This document shows, one piece after another, positions 26,405-35,389 of a DNA stretch of 64,000 nt. The stretch is from Streptomyces echinoruber (GTDB lineage Bacteria > Actinomycetota > Actinomycetes > Streptomycetales > Streptomycetaceae), in the NCBI RefSeq assembly GCF_014651135.1, contig NZ_BMWH01000001.1:126120-190119 (forward strand), in the 5' to 3' direction. The notes below the pieces were generated by a model. It saw only the letters and a list, made by a program, of their open reading frames with translations. It did not search any database and was not told the DNA's origin. Numbering within the stretch: position 1 is the first letter of the stretch; each line of letters opens with the position of its first letter. A program made the translations under genes and the position numbers.

Positions 26405-28180
26405 ATGCAGGCCCCTTCGGAATCGACAGAGATCGCCGAGCCCGAGCGGAACGGCCGGAGCAATGCCGCCGATTCACCTGGTGTGGACGAGCCGGCACCC
26501 GAGTCGGACATCGACTCGACGGGGGTATCGACGGTCCTGGCGGAGGTGCTCCCAGGGGTCGCCGTCGTCCTCGGCGAGGTCCCGGCGGAGCTCGAGCCCC
26601 ATCTGGTCGACTTCGGGCTCGTGTCGGCCGCCGACCGTGAGCAGCTCTCCGCAGCCCTCGCCTCGGTCGGAAACACGGCGACCGCGGCCGGCAACCTCGC
26701 GAACGCGTTCGCCGGCGTGCAGGGGCTCTACCGGATCAACAGCGCGACACAGGCCCTGCTGAAGGCAGGCGGAACGCTCGCCGTCAAGGACGGTGCAAAC
26801 CTCGGAGCGGTGTTCGTCAACGGCAAGATCGTCGCTCAGGCCCGCTTCATCCCCGTGACGTCGGTGAGCGCGGCGCAGACCGCGGCAGCGCTCGGGCCGG
26901 CGCTGGCCATGGTTGCCCTGCAGATGCAGCTGAGTGAGATCACGGGCCTCGTGAGGACCAACATCGCGCTGACGAGCCAGGTGCTCGCCACCCTCCGCAA
27001 CGAGCAGTGGGCCGAACTGACAGGGCTCGTCACGACCGTGGATCGCGCAGTCGGGCAGGCACGGGAAGTCGGATCGGTCCCCGCCTCCTTGTGGGAGAAC
27101 GTCGCGGGCAACGAGGCGTCGCTGCGCAAGCAGCTCGACCTGTACCGGCGGAACGTCCGCGGCCACATCGAGCAGATCGATCAGCCCGACACGCGTCGCC
27201 TCCGCGAGTATCTTCAGACGAACGCCGAGGCGATGATCTTCGACGCCCACGCCCTCCTGTCCTCCCTCAAGGCCTGGACCGGATACCAGGCGCTCCGCGC
27301 CGGGAAGGCAAGGACCGCCGGACGTGAAGACGCCGACGAAGCACGGCTCGTCGACGTCATCGCGCGCGACACGCGCACAGAACTCGACTCCGCTCTCGCC
27401 GAGACGACGCGCCTCGTCGACGCGCTGACGCGGGAGCTGCGCATCATCGCCGAACTTCCCGGAGGCGGGACACTGCCCCAGTCACTGCCGGGCAAGCGGA
27501 AGGATGCGAAGGCGGCCCGCCAGACCTCCGCCCGTCTTCTGGAGGCGATCGAGCCTCTTGCCGATGCTCTTCGTCCGCCGGCCCCTCCGCTCGGGACCCC
27601 GGACGTCGTCTGCGCACCCGAAGCGCTGGATCCCAAGCCGTACCTGCGCATCCTGCGATGGTTCGTCGAGGACGGGGAGACCCTTCGTGTCCTCGGCTTC
27701 GCCGACCAACTCGATGCCCTCGGCCCGATTTCCGCGATCATCGGCGGAGCGAAGGAGAAGCTGGCGGCAGCGAGGGACAAGGCTGCGGCGAAGACACTGG
27801 TCGCCGTCACGGACCGCCGCATCATCACCACCAGGACGAACGCGTTCCTTGAGCGGGGCGAGATTCGTCAGGTAATCCCGATCGACCGCGTGCGATACGT
27901 GCGAGCAGCGATCACACAGGACAGGGGCGCGCGTTCGACGATCGACCTCATCACGCGCGACGAGAACATCCGGTGGCTCTTCCACTCCGACATCGACACT
28001 GCTCAGGTGAACGCGCTCGCCGCCGTGCTCGCCGAGTCGATGAGGATTCCGGACGAGGAGCGCAATGAGCTGCAACGGCGGCGTCACCTCCCCATCGATG
28101 CGGGAAGGAAGAGCGAGAGCACCGGCAGGACGTCTGCGGAGCCGACTGGATCCGAGGCCACGAGCTATGAGGCCGGGTAG
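26405..28180 (+). CDS. Unknown protein with C-terminal PH-like domain
   Basis: I do not recognise a named family for this 591-residue protein. Residues ~75-220 are Ala/Gly-rich and helical (GNTATAAGNLANAFAG, then ALGPALAMVALQMQLSEITG) and could associate with a membrane, although no clean transmembrane helix is certain. A long charged helical region follows. Near the C-terminus (about 455-560) the run KTLVAVTDRRIITTRT and ERGEIRQVIPIDRVRYVR matches bacterial PH-like (YokE/SHOCT-associated) domains. The ATG at 26405 has GGGGAGG upstream. Codon use is slightly less GC-biased than its neighbours, which suits acquired DNA. It stands alone on the plus strand between the toxin locus and a regulator. 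Confidence 0.75.
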   Translation: MQAPSESTEIAEPERNGRSNAADSPGVDEPAPESDIDSTGVSTVLAEVLPGVAVVLGEVPAELEPHLVDFGLVSAADREQLSAALASVGNTATAAGNLANAFAGVQGLYRINSATQALLKAGGTLAVKDGANLGAVFVNGKIVAQARFIPVTSVSAAQTAAALGPALAMVALQMQLSEITGLVRTNIALTSQVLATLRNEQWAELTGLVTTVDRAVGQAREVGSVPASLWENVAGNEASLRKQLDLYRRNVRGHIEQIDQPDTRRLREYLQTNAEAMIFDAHALLSSLKAWTGYQALRAGKARTAGREDADEARLVDVIARDTRTELDSALAETTRLVDALTRELRIIAELPGGGTLPQSLPGKRKDAKAARQTSARLLEAIEPLADALRPPAPPLGTPDVVCAPEALDPKPYLRILRWFVEDGETLRVLGFADQLDALGPISAIIGGAKEKLAAARDKAAAKTLVAVTDRRIITTRTNAFLERGEIRQVIPIDRVRYVRAAITQDRGARSTIDLITRDENIRWLFHSDIDTAQVNALAAVLAESMRIPDEERNELQRRRHLPIDAGRKSESTGRTSAEPTGSEATSYEAG

Positions 28181-28229
28181 GCCTGGAGTCCATTGACGCG
28201 GGCCGCCCGACCGTGCGTACCGAGCTCGG

Positions 28230-28793
28230 TCATGTGCGAGGGCAGACACGAGCGCCCGATGGCTCGGCGGCAGGCCGAAGGGGCGCCGCAGTGGGTGTGC
28301 GTGCCCGCTGAGGGGCGTCGGGTCGACTGCTCGACGCGGTGTGCAGCACCGCCCACACCGTCTTGCCGGGACCGGGGCGGCGGTCGGTGACGCCCCAGTC
28401 GTCGGCCAGGGCGGCGACGAGGAGGAGGCCGCGGCCGGACTCGGACTCGGCATCGGGGGCCACGGGGGTGGTGACGGCGGGCCGGCGTTCCGCGCGGGTG
28501 TCGGAGACCTCCAAGCGCAGCTGCTTGCCGTCGGCTTCGGCGGACAGCCGGACGTGGAAGTCCCGTCCGGGAACGCGGCCGTGCCGTACGGCGTTGGCGC
28601 ACAGTTCGGCGGTGATCAGGGCCAGCGTCTCGTTGACGTCGCTGTCGTAGGGGTGACCCCAGGAGTCCAGGCAGTGCGCGACGAACAGCCGGGCCAGGCG
28701 GGCACCGCGCGGGGTGGAGGTGAAGGACAGGGCGAATTCCGTCGGGGTCGCGGGTGCGGCGGGCGGGCAGGACCGGGATGAGGATGCGCTCAT
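28230..28793 (-). CDS. ATP-binding regulator (HATPase_c, RsbW/anti-sigma type)
   Basis: This 187-residue protein has the GHKL ATPase fold of streptomycete RsbW-like regulators. The N-box is in AELCANAVRHG, the G1-like DTR follows, and the G2 box is GRGLLLVAALADDWGV. It lacks a histidine kinase dimerisation domain, as is usual for this family. The last ~35 residues are Pro/Arg-rich and disordered. These proteins commonly occur with DUF397 and XRE-DUF5753 genes (WhiJ/AbaA-like systems); such a pair lies 5.5 kb away at 34356-35374. A perfect palindrome sits 30 bp upstream of its ATG and could be an operator. Confidence 0.88.
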   Translation of the reverse strand: MSASSSRSCPPAAPATPTEFALSFTSTPRGARLARLFVAHCLDSWGHPYDSDVNETLALITAELCANAVRHGRVPGRDFHVRLSAEADGKQLRLEVSDTRAERRPAVTTPVAPDAESESGRGLLLVAALADDWGVTDRRPGPGKTVWAVLHTASSSRPDAPQRARTPTAAPLRPAAEPSGARVCPRT

Positions 28794-28822
28794 GCCGTCA
28801 GCGTCCCGACTGTGATCGGCGT

Positions 28823-28837
28823 GTCACCAGAGGTGAC
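28823..28837. promoter_or_regulatory. Operator-like palindrome upstream of the HATPase gene
   Basis: GTCACC-AGA-GGTGAC is a perfect 6-3-6 inverted repeat, 30-44 bp before the ATG on the minus strand. The size and position fit binding of a dimeric regulator; which protein binds is unknown. Confidence 0.45.
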
Positions 28838-28933
28838 GTCTGTACGGCGGGCTGCTGTACGCGATGGGGAGCCCCCGTACACGGTCGGGTCATACGCCGG
28901 AGGGGACACCGCGGGCCGGGTGTGCTGTATCGG

Positions 28934-29659
28934 TCAGCCCAGGTCCGCACTGATGTAGGCCTGCGTTCCCCGGAACATCCGGCACCCGGCGAGGTGACGG
29001 GTGTTGTGCTCACCGCCGTCGTGCTCGAAACAACGCCACGCGCCCACGTCGGCGACAGCGCTGGTGTGGGCCGGGGGCGGGGACTGGTCCAGCCGGGCGA
29101 GGAAGTCGCCGGCGATCTGCCGGGCCGTTCCGCACGGCGTTGAGGTGTTCATGACGGTGATCACCGCCTTGCCGCCGTTCTTCCGGCGGATCGCGTCCGG
29201 GCAGGTGACCGCGCGCGGTGTGCCCACAGGGGATGGTGTGAACGATCGCGACCATGTGCGCGGTACGTCGCGGCAGGGGTGGGCGGCCTGTGCCCCGGGC
29301 AGTGCCGTCACCGTCCCCGCGCCGCTGAGAGCGCGCTCCGGGAGGCGCTGGTCGGGCAGCGCGCGAAAGGGGCCCACCACTGTCCTGCCCGTGCGGCCGT
29401 TGGCACGCCACATGATGGTGAGGCGCCAGTCCACGGCCTCGTCGCCGCATGCCAGCGGCATCACTGTCCAACTGTCGTCGGTCAACGGCAGACTTCCGGA
29501 CGGGGCGCGGACGGTCGCTCTGCCTCCGCTGAAGGTCACCCAGGCATCGGCGTCGGAGCCCAGCCAACTCAGCGGGTCGGCACCGACCGGACAGGACGAG
29601 TTGTCCAACAGGTAGGTGCCGTCCTCCCGATAGGAGGGATAGGACGCGACGATCGAGGA
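28934..29659 (-). CDS. Hypothetical Cys-containing protein, probably 5'-truncated
   Basis: Plausible protein sequence runs from about 29659 (SYPSYREDGTYLLDNSSCPVGADPL) to the stop at 28934 and ends GTQAYISADLG. It contains about nine cysteines and two similar halves, a pattern seen in exported or membrane-anchored streptomycete proteins. A leader or transmembrane helix would be expected before residue 1 but is absent; the upstream in-frame translation is Arg/Ser-rich and runs into the 3' end of the protease gene. I infer a 5' truncation, so the true start cannot be given. Function unknown. Confidence 0.5.
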   Translation of the reverse strand, partial: SSIVASYPSYREDGTYLLDNSSCPVGADPLSWLGSDADAWVTFSGGRATVRAPSGSLPLTDDSWTVMPLACGDEAVDWRLTIMWRANGRTGRTVVGPFRALPDQRLPERALSGAGTVTALPGAQAAHPCRDVPRTWSRSFTPSPVGTPRAVTCPDAIRRKNGGKAVITVMNTSTPCGTARQIAGDFLARLDQSPPPAHTSAVADVGAWRCFEHDGGEHNTRHLAGCRMFRGTQAYISADLG

Positions 29660-29744
29660 CTGACAGTGTGGATGTGATGACCTCGGACGGCCGGAGTCGC
29701 CTGCTGTCGGGCAGCGCCAGGCAACTCCGGCCACAACACACCGG

Positions 29745-31721
29745 TTATGGCGCGACCAGCTGGTGTTCCGGTCCGATGCCGGACGCATTGCCCTCGGTGT
29801 ACAGGCTCAGCTCACCGTCGGACCAGCGGACGAGTGTGTCGTCCGGCCACGGGTTCTCGCTGAAGTCCCCGCCTGTCACGAGCATGGCGTGCTCCCACAG
29901 GTCGTTGGGGGCCTTCCACTTGTGCTCTCCCCAGGTGTCACCGGTGCCGGTGAAGTCGTCGTAGAGAGTGAGCTCTCCGTCGGACCAGCGCACCACGAGA
30001 TCCCACGTGTCGCCCTGTGTGTAGTCGCCGGAGCCGATCTCGACGGCGTGGGTCCACAAGCGGTTCGGGTTGACGACCTTGATCTCCTTGCCAAGACTGG
30101 TGCCCGTGTTCTGGTACACGGTCAGTTCTCCGTCGGACCAGCGCACCACGAGGTCGTCCTGCCACTTGTTCCCGCCGTAACGGCCGGCGGTCATCGCCTC
30201 GGCGTGCTTCCACGTCGGGTTCGGTGCGAGGATCTGCTTCTCGCCGTGGAAGCCGTTCTCGTCCACCGACGGGTACAGCGTGACTTCGCCGTCCGACCAG
30301 AGCACGATGAGGTCGGAACCGTTGTCACCGGTGAAGTCACCGGCGACGACCTGCACGGCGTGATCCGCCCAGAGCTTGTTGGGCTTTTGGACCCTGATCT
30401 CCTTGTCGAAGTAGTTCAGGCTCTTGTCCGCTCCGCGATAGATCGTCAGCTCGCCGTCCGACCAGAGGACGAACATGTCCATGCGGTCTTCGGAGACGGG
30501 CCCGTCCAGTGCGAAGTAGCCGGAGGCGATGTCCTTGGCGTGCTTCCACGTCGAGGCGGCCGGCAGGACGATGGGGGCGGGCTTCCTCCCTGCCACCGCA
30601 GCGTCGTAAATCCGCTTGAGGTCGCTGTCGAAGTATGAGGAGTAGGACGTGTCGTCGCTGTGGCCGCCGGTCTGCCAGCCGCCTGTCACGCCGATGACCT
30701 TGGGATCGTCCCCGCCGATGATGAAGGGGCCGCCCGAGGTGCCACGTACGTAACCCTTGCAGTCGATCTGCGAGAAGGTTCCGCCCTTCCAGCCGCCGGA
30801 GGTGCCGGTGACGAACTTCTTCATCGGGGAGGTGCAGTCCAGCGGATCCTGGTGGGGCTTGTACTTGCCGTCGTCGTCCGGCAGCCACGGGTAGCCGATC
30901 ACCCGGGTCTTGGGATGGTCGAAGCCCGTGCCGTAGCCGATCGGGATGGCTCCCACCACGTCCTGGACCTTCTTGCCGTCCGATCGTGGTTCGGTCTTCA
31001 GCAGGGCGAAGTCCAGATCGGTGTAGTCGTGGTCACCGCCCTTGCGCAGGTAGCGGGGGTCGGCATAGATCTGTCCGACGTTGATCGGGAAGAGACCGTA
31101 CGGCTTGGGATCGGCCTGGTGGTGCTTGGGGACGAAGACCAGCTTCTTCCTCTGGTCGGTGCTGTCGAAGCAGTGCGCTGCGGTCAGTACCAGGTCCTTG
31201 TCCGGCGAAGGGACAACGGTGCCGGCGCAGAACCGGTACTTCAGATCGCTGTCCTGCCAGAAGAATGTGCCCACCTCCTTGATGCCCTCGAACGTGTGCG
31301 AGGGCGAAGTCCGGGCGACGGACCTGCTGCTCCCGGAAGCGGCCGTCTGTTCCGGCAGGGGCTGATCCTCCTGGACCGGGATGGCCTGTGCCATGCGCTC
31401 CGGGGTCCAGAACCTGTCCAGCTCCGTCGCCGGTTCCGTGTCCGCGGTGGTCGCGCTCGCGCCGGGGGACGTGCCGGGCGTGCCTTGCGCTCCGGACGCG
31501 GACGGCGAGGCCGTGGTGGCCTGCGGACTCGTGGAGGGCCTCGCCGATCCGTCCGGAGTGGTGGGTGACGCCTTGCTCGAAGGGGAGGCGGATGGTGAGG
31601 GGCTGAACGATGAGCTGGTCGGCCCCACCGTTCCCGAAGGTGTGGAATCGGCCCAAGCAGTCGTCGGGATGAAGGTAGCCGCTATCGCGGTGGCAGCGGC
31701 CAGGCTGTGTCTCAGCCTCAA
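29745..31721 (-). CDS. Secreted trypsin-like serine protease with six WSDGEL repeats
   Basis: The 658-residue protein starts at TTG 31721, which has a good AAGGGGG site and gives a clean signal peptide (residues 1-24, cut after AWA). A Ser/Thr/Pro-rich segment follows (25-110). The protease domain shows AAHC (His near 182), an Asp in DYTDLDFALLK (about 238) and GTSGGP (Ser near 326). After it come about six ~50-residue VCBS/FG-GAP-like repeats, each with a core WSDGELTIY or close variant and usually preceded by a KHA or THA turn. Such repeats form a beta-propeller or bind carbohydrate or protein. The product is exported. It is divergent from a lipoprotein gene. Confidence 0.88.
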   Translation of the reverse strand: MRLRHSLAAATAIAATFIPTTAWADSTPSGTVGPTSSSFSPSPSASPSSKASPTTPDGSARPSTSPQATTASPSASGAQGTPGTSPGASATTADTEPATELDRFWTPERMAQAIPVQEDQPLPEQTAASGSSRSVARTSPSHTFEGIKEVGTFFWQDSDLKYRFCAGTVVPSPDKDLVLTAAHCFDSTDQRKKLVFVPKHHQADPKPYGLFPINVGQIYADPRYLRKGGDHDYTDLDFALLKTEPRSDGKKVQDVVGAIPIGYGTGFDHPKTRVIGYPWLPDDDGKYKPHQDPLDCTSPMKKFVTGTSGGWKGGTFSQIDCKGYVRGTSGGPFIIGGDDPKVIGVTGGWQTGGHSDDTSYSSYFDSDLKRIYDAAVAGRKPAPIVLPAASTWKHAKDIASGYFALDGPVSEDRMDMFVLWSDGELTIYRGADKSLNYFDKEIRVQKPNKLWADHAVQVVAGDFTGDNGSDLIVLWSDGEVTLYPSVDENGFHGEKQILAPNPTWKHAEAMTAGRYGGNKWQDDLVVRWSDGELTVYQNTGTSLGKEIKVVNPNRLWTHAVEIGSGDYTQGDTWDLVVRWSDGELTLYDDFTGTGDTWGEHKWKAPNDLWEHAMLVTGGDFSENPWPDDTLVRWSDGELSLYTEGNASGIGPEHQLVAP

Positions 31722-31897
31722 AATTCCCCCTTGTTCAGATGTGCATGGGTCGATGGTCAGTTCGACCCGGTCTGTTGCGATCTTGGACCCTACCCTCATC
31801 CTCCTTGGGCGTAAAGGACGATCAATGAGGCAACCAAGGGATCGCGAAACCCCTCTAACCGGCTGGACAGCCAAGGCATCAAGAGGGGAAACGGGGC

Positions 31898-32554
31898 ATG
31901 CGTGCACCCGCACAGAGGCGGCCGCTCAGGCTTGCCCTCACGGCGGCCTTGCTCGGCCTGATCACCGTGTCCTGCGGCAGCGGCGGCAGCGCCACACCGA
32001 AGTCACCCTCGCCCCGTACCACTGCTGAACCTGACTACAAAGCGGCGTACGACGCCGGATGGCGTGAAGGCAAACAGCTGTTCAAGGACGGTGGAAAGGG
32101 CGCTGCGATTCGCGAGGTGGTGTGGGGAGGTTGTGTCCGCCGGTCGCTCAAGGCGGAGCCGCGGGACGTCGTGGAGAAGGACCGCGGTGCCTGGGTGCTG
32201 GGCTGCAAGCAGGCCGTGGGATCGGGAACGGACCGCCATCCGCCGACCGGACGGGTGACACGCCGCGAACCGGACCCGGACCTTCTCGCCCGGTTCCGGT
32301 CCTGGGCCGCTGCGCACGGGGCGAAGCAGCTCATGCGGCATGCCAGTCAGGTGATCCTCGTCCACCTCGGAGAGTCCGACTACGACGTCGAACTCCTCAC
32401 CGCCTACACCGACACCAGCGCGAAAGCCGAAGTGAAGCAGCTGGCCGACACCTTCGTGACCTGGTGGGACGCCGACGACGGCGACGATGCCAGGGCATGG
32501 AACCTCATCGTCCGCGCCCGGGACGGCAAGAAGATCATCACCCGCAGCCTCTGA
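31898..32554 (+). CDS. Small lipoprotein of unknown function
   Basis: This 218-residue protein has an Arg-rich n-region, a hydrophobic stretch (LALTAALLGLITV) and a lipobox-like LITVSC with Cys at about residue 26, then a Gly/Ser/Pro linker. The mature part is a globular domain of about 170 residues (YKAAYDAGWREGKQL near its start) that I do not recognise. It starts with ATG after AGGGGAAA. It should be anchored on the outer face of the membrane. It diverges from the secreted protease with 176 bp between starts, so the two may share a regulatory region. Confidence 0.75.
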   Translation: MRAPAQRRPLRLALTAALLGLITVSCGSGGSATPKSPSPRTTAEPDYKAAYDAGWREGKQLFKDGGKGAAIREVVWGGCVRRSLKAEPRDVVEKDRGAWVLGCKQAVGSGTDRHPPTGRVTRREPDPDLLARFRSWAAAHGAKQLMRHASQVILVHLGESDYDVELLTAYTDTSAKAEVKQLADTFVTWWDADDGDDARAWNLIVRARDGKKIITRSL

Positions 32555-32660
32555 CAGCCGAGAGACCGACCTCGTTCGACCGAGTCCCTGCCGAACCGCT
32601 CCGGATGCGGCAGGGACTCAGTCCTCTCAAATGATCGAGCCTCCACCGAACCGGAGCGGT

Positions 32661-32823
32661 TCACATCGGCTCACCGATCCGCCACGGTCTCCTCCGCCGA
32701 GCGCCGGCCGCCTTGAGCGAAGCCCAGACGGTTTTGCCCGGTCCGCTACGGCAGTCCATGACGCCCCAGTCGTCGGCCAGGGCGGTGACGAGGAGCAGGC
32801 CGCGGCCGGGGGAGTGGCGGGCG
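32661..32823 (-). pseudogene. 3' fragment of an HATPase regulator gene
   Basis: Only the G2-box end of the family remains: SPGRGLLLVTALADDWGV, then GPGKTVWASLKAAG, ending at TGA 32661. It is a paralogue of the gene at 28230-28793, with which the DNA is strongly similar over about 100 bp. The N-box and first half are missing and the fragment abuts the stop of the EcsC-like gene, so it is a deletion remnant. Confidence 0.8.
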
Positions 32824-32843
32824 CGCGATGGCGCAGGACGGCG

Positions 32844-33974
32844 TCAGCCCCGGCGGCACCGCTGCCGAAGCTCCGCGAGGACCGCCTTCTCACGGGAGTT
32901 GAGGTCACCGTCCACGGTGGCGACCCGCTCCGCCGCGTCGACGATGTCGCCGAGATCGCCCGGCTCGGCGTCCACGCGCCGCCACACCTCGGCCGGGTCG
33001 ATGTCGACGACGTGCGCGAGCTGCTCGTCGGCCACCTCGTGCCGTTCCCGGACCAGCCGCACCAGGTGCCGCATCAGCAGCGCCTCGTCGTCGCTGATCC
33101 CGCCGTCCGCCATGATGACGAGCCACGCGACCCACAGCATCAGTTGCGGGTGCCGGCTGCGCCTGCTCAGCCCCTCGGCGAGCTCGATCACCCGCGCCTC
33201 GTTCCGGAACACGGCCCGCGCGTGCCGGCCGGCGAGCAGCGTGGTGTAGCGGTTCAGCAGGACGGCGAGGGGGACGCCGACCAGGGGAATGCCGATCTTG
33301 ATGACGTTGCGCTGGAGGAGGTGTTTCCCGACGACGGGGAGCGCCTTCCCGGCGGTGAGCGCCGATCCGGAGTAGAAGCGCTTGACCAGCGGTCGCACCA
33401 TGACCGGGACCGCTTTGACCACGGTCTTGTTGGCCGCTTCCCTGCTCTTGATGGTGAACGCCACGCGGATGAGCTTCCACAGGTCCTCGGGGTCGTGCAC
33501 GTCGAGCGGGACCCGGTAGAGCACGGAGATGTCGTAGGCCAGGCGGAGCTGGAGCCGGGTGATGAACGCGACGTCGGCCATCATGGTCGCCACGGCCGCG
33601 GGGACGGTCGCCGGCGAGGCGCCCCCGAGGCTCCCGATGGTGGCGGCGACGGTCGCCGTGTAGGCCCCGGCGGAGAGCCCGCCTTCGAGCGCGGCGTACC
33701 GGGCCGCCATCTTGATCCGCTGATCCACGACGGCGTCCGCGGGCACGCCCGCGTACCGGTCCTGGAAGTACTGCCAGTCGACCTTCTCGGTGTACGCGTT
33801 CATGGCATGGGCGGCGAACTTGGTGAACCAGTTGCCCGACTTGATGTCGTCCGCGCTCAGGCTCTTGACGAAGTCCTTGATCTCGGCCTGCTCCTGCTCG
33901 ACGACCTTCCGGTCGGCGGCGTCGCCGGCTTCGTCCGCGTCGATGTGGGCGGCGTCCGCGGGCGCGTCGGTCAT
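32844..33974 (-). CDS. EcsC/TerB-like protein
   Basis: In this 376-residue protein the middle third contains Ala/Gly-rich amphipathic helices (GGLSAGAYTATVAATIGSLG, ADVAFITRLQLRLAYDISVLY) that resemble the EcsC family. The C-terminal ~110 residues (MLWVAWLVIMADGGISDDE ... VATVDGDLNSREK) have the acidic paired-helix pattern of TerB-like domains, which bind divalent metal. Both assignments are by pattern only. The ATG at 33974 has GGGGGGA upstream. It faces away from the XRE regulator. A role in membrane stress or phage-linked tellurite-type systems is conceivable but not shown. Confidence 0.65.
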   Translation of the reverse strand: MTDAPADAAHIDADEAGDAADRKVVEQEQAEIKDFVKSLSADDIKSGNWFTKFAAHAMNAYTEKVDWQYFQDRYAGVPADAVVDQRIKMAARYAALEGGLSAGAYTATVAATIGSLGGASPATVPAAVATMMADVAFITRLQLRLAYDISVLYRVPLDVHDPEDLWKLIRVAFTIKSREAANKTVVKAVPVMVRPLVKRFYSGSALTAGKALPVVGKHLLQRNVIKIGIPLVGVPLAVLLNRYTTLLAGRHARAVFRNEARVIELAEGLSRRSRHPQLMLWVAWLVIMADGGISDDEALLMRHLVRLVRERHEVADEQLAHVVDIDPAEVWRRVDAEPGDLGDIVDAAERVATVDGDLNSREKAVLAELRQRCRRG

Positions 33975-34355
33975 GGTGAGTCCCCCCAGGCTGTTCCGCG
34001 AGTGACCGAGGTACGGGCGCGGACACCCCTGCTTCCCCGTCTCCGCGCGGTGATTCGGTGAGCGGCGCAACGGCCGCTCGATGTCCTCCCCTTGAGGCAC
34101 AACTTGAGGCACAACTTGAGGCGCAACCCTAGCGTGTCGTCGGGCGGTCGGTGCCCTGGTGGGACACGCGGGTGCGGGTGTACAGGCGGGGGCTGTACGC
34201 GGGAGGGCGGGCGCTCGTACGGGGGAAGCGGGGCCAAGCGGCGGGAAAGCGACGAAGAGTGTCCCTACAGTGAGCCGTGAGTAACGGACGGGTGCGGCGC
34301 CTGCGGCGGGACGAGGAGCGGGCGCCTCCCTGAGGGCGGGTGAGGTGAGGGCACC
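33975..34355. other. 381-bp divergent intergenic region
   Basis: It lies between the EcsC-like gene and the XRE regulator. It contains three tandem 12-bp direct repeats (34091-34126) and a gtacag/ctgtac inverted pair (34180-34198). The DNA near the latter resembles sequence upstream of the HATPase gene around 28840-28880 (shared ggcggg...ctgtacgcg). Confidence 0.5.
34091..34126. repeat. Three tandem 12-bp iterons
   Basis: The unit cttgaggcacaa occurs twice exactly and once with one change (cttgaggcgcaa). Contiguous 12-mers place successive binding sites about one helical turn apart. They lie 117 bp upstream of the EcsC-like start and 230 bp upstream of the XRE gene; they may be regulator sites. 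Confidence 0.7.
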
Positions 34356-35171
34356 ATGGCGGCGCACGGGGAGAGCGAGACGGGCATCCTGCGGTGCTTC
34401 GGGCAGCAGGTGCGGTTGCTGCGGACGAGCCGGGGGCTGACGCGGGCGGAGTTGGGCGCGAAGCTCGGGTACAGCGAGGACATGATCGCCTCGGTGGAGC
34501 TGGGACGGCGCATTCCGAGACCCGAGTTCATCGACCGGGCGGATGAGGTGCTGGGGGCCGGCGGACTGCTGGTGGTGATGAAGGAGGAGGTGGCGCGGGC
34601 CAGGTATCCAGCCTTCTTCCGGGACGCGGCGAAGCTGGAGGCGGAGGCGGTCGAGCTGCATGTGTATGCCAACCAGGCGGTGCCGGGGTTGTTGCAGGTC
34701 GAGGAGTACGCACGGGTGGTGTTCGAGATGTGGCGCCCCCTGCTGGACGAGGAGACCGTGAACCAGCGCGTAGCCGCTCGGCTGGCCCGCCAGGAGCTGT
34801 TCTCACGCAGGCCCATGCCGACGATCAGCTTCGTCATCGAGGAGAGCACGCTGCGTCGGCCCCTCGGTGGGAGTGCGGTGATGCGCGCCCAGTTGGAGCA
34901 GATCCTTCTTTACGGTCAGCTGCGCAACGTCGAGATCCAGGTCATGCCGACCGACCGTCGCCAACATGCCGGAATGGGTGGCCCGTTCACCTTGATGGAG
35001 ACGAGCAAGGCGCAGAGGATCGCCTACGTGGAGGTGAACGAGCACAGCCACCTCTACAGTGAGCGGCCGGTGGTCCGGGGGTTCGAGGAGCGGTACGGCA
35101 TCCTGCGAGCGCAAGGCCTCACACCGTCGGAGTCACTGGCCTTCGTTCAGAAGCTGTTGGGAGACCTATGA
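34356..35171 (+). CDS. XRE-family regulator with DUF5753
   Basis: This 271-residue DNA-binding regulator has an N-terminal helix-turn-helix (residues ~14-70, LRTSRGLTRAELGAKLGYS with recognition helix DMIASVELG) and the C-terminal DUF5753 ligand-like domain (VPGLLQVEEYARVV through LGDL). It belongs to the WhiJ-like group, which is expanded in Streptomyces and tied to development or secondary metabolism. Its stop overlaps the DUF397 ATG (ATGA), the standard arrangement. The upstream iterons and palindromes may be its own sites. Confidence 0.95.
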   Translation: MAAHGESETGILRCFGQQVRLLRTSRGLTRAELGAKLGYSEDMIASVELGRRIPRPEFIDRADEVLGAGGLLVVMKEEVARARYPAFFRDAAKLEAEAVELHVYANQAVPGLLQVEEYARVVFEMWRPLLDEETVNQRVAARLARQELFSRRPMPTISFVIEESTLRRPLGGSAVMRAQLEQILLYGQLRNVEIQVMPTDRRQHAGMGGPFTLMETSKAQRIAYVEVNEHSHLYSERPVVRGFEERYGILRAQGLTPSESLAFVQKLLGDL

Positions 35172-35374
35172 ACACGGAAGACGCGCGCTGCCGGCCCAGC
35201 TCAGAGCTGCACTGGTTCAAGAGCAGCTACAGCAGCGGCGCCGGCGGCGAGTGCGTTGAAGTCGCTGTTACGGCTGCGGGTGTGCATGTGCGTGACTCGA
35301 AGCGGGTCGCGCAGGGCGGTCCTGTGCTGAAGGTGGGCTCGGCGGCGTGGATAGCGCTGCTTGAGGCAGTCTGA
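35168..35374 (+). CDS. DUF397 protein
   Basis: This 68-residue protein has the full family pattern: LHWFKSSYSSGAGGECVEV, then VHVRDSKRV and the closing W in SAAWIALL. It overlaps the XRE gene by 4 bp and is followed directly by a strong hairpin. DUF397 proteins act with the paired XRE regulator, probably as a modulator of its DNA binding; the biochemical role is not settled. Confidence 0.95.
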   Translation: MNTEDARCRPSSELHWFKSSYSSGAGGECVEVAVTAAGVHVRDSKRVAQGGPVLKVGSAAWIALLEAV

Positions 35375-35389
35375 GCTGAAGGATTTGCA

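Noticed and set aside
29660-29788. N-terminal extension of the Cys-containing hypothetical protein
   Set aside because: The extra 43 residues are Arg/Ser-rich, overlap the protease 3' end and lack a signal peptide, so they look like chance open frame.
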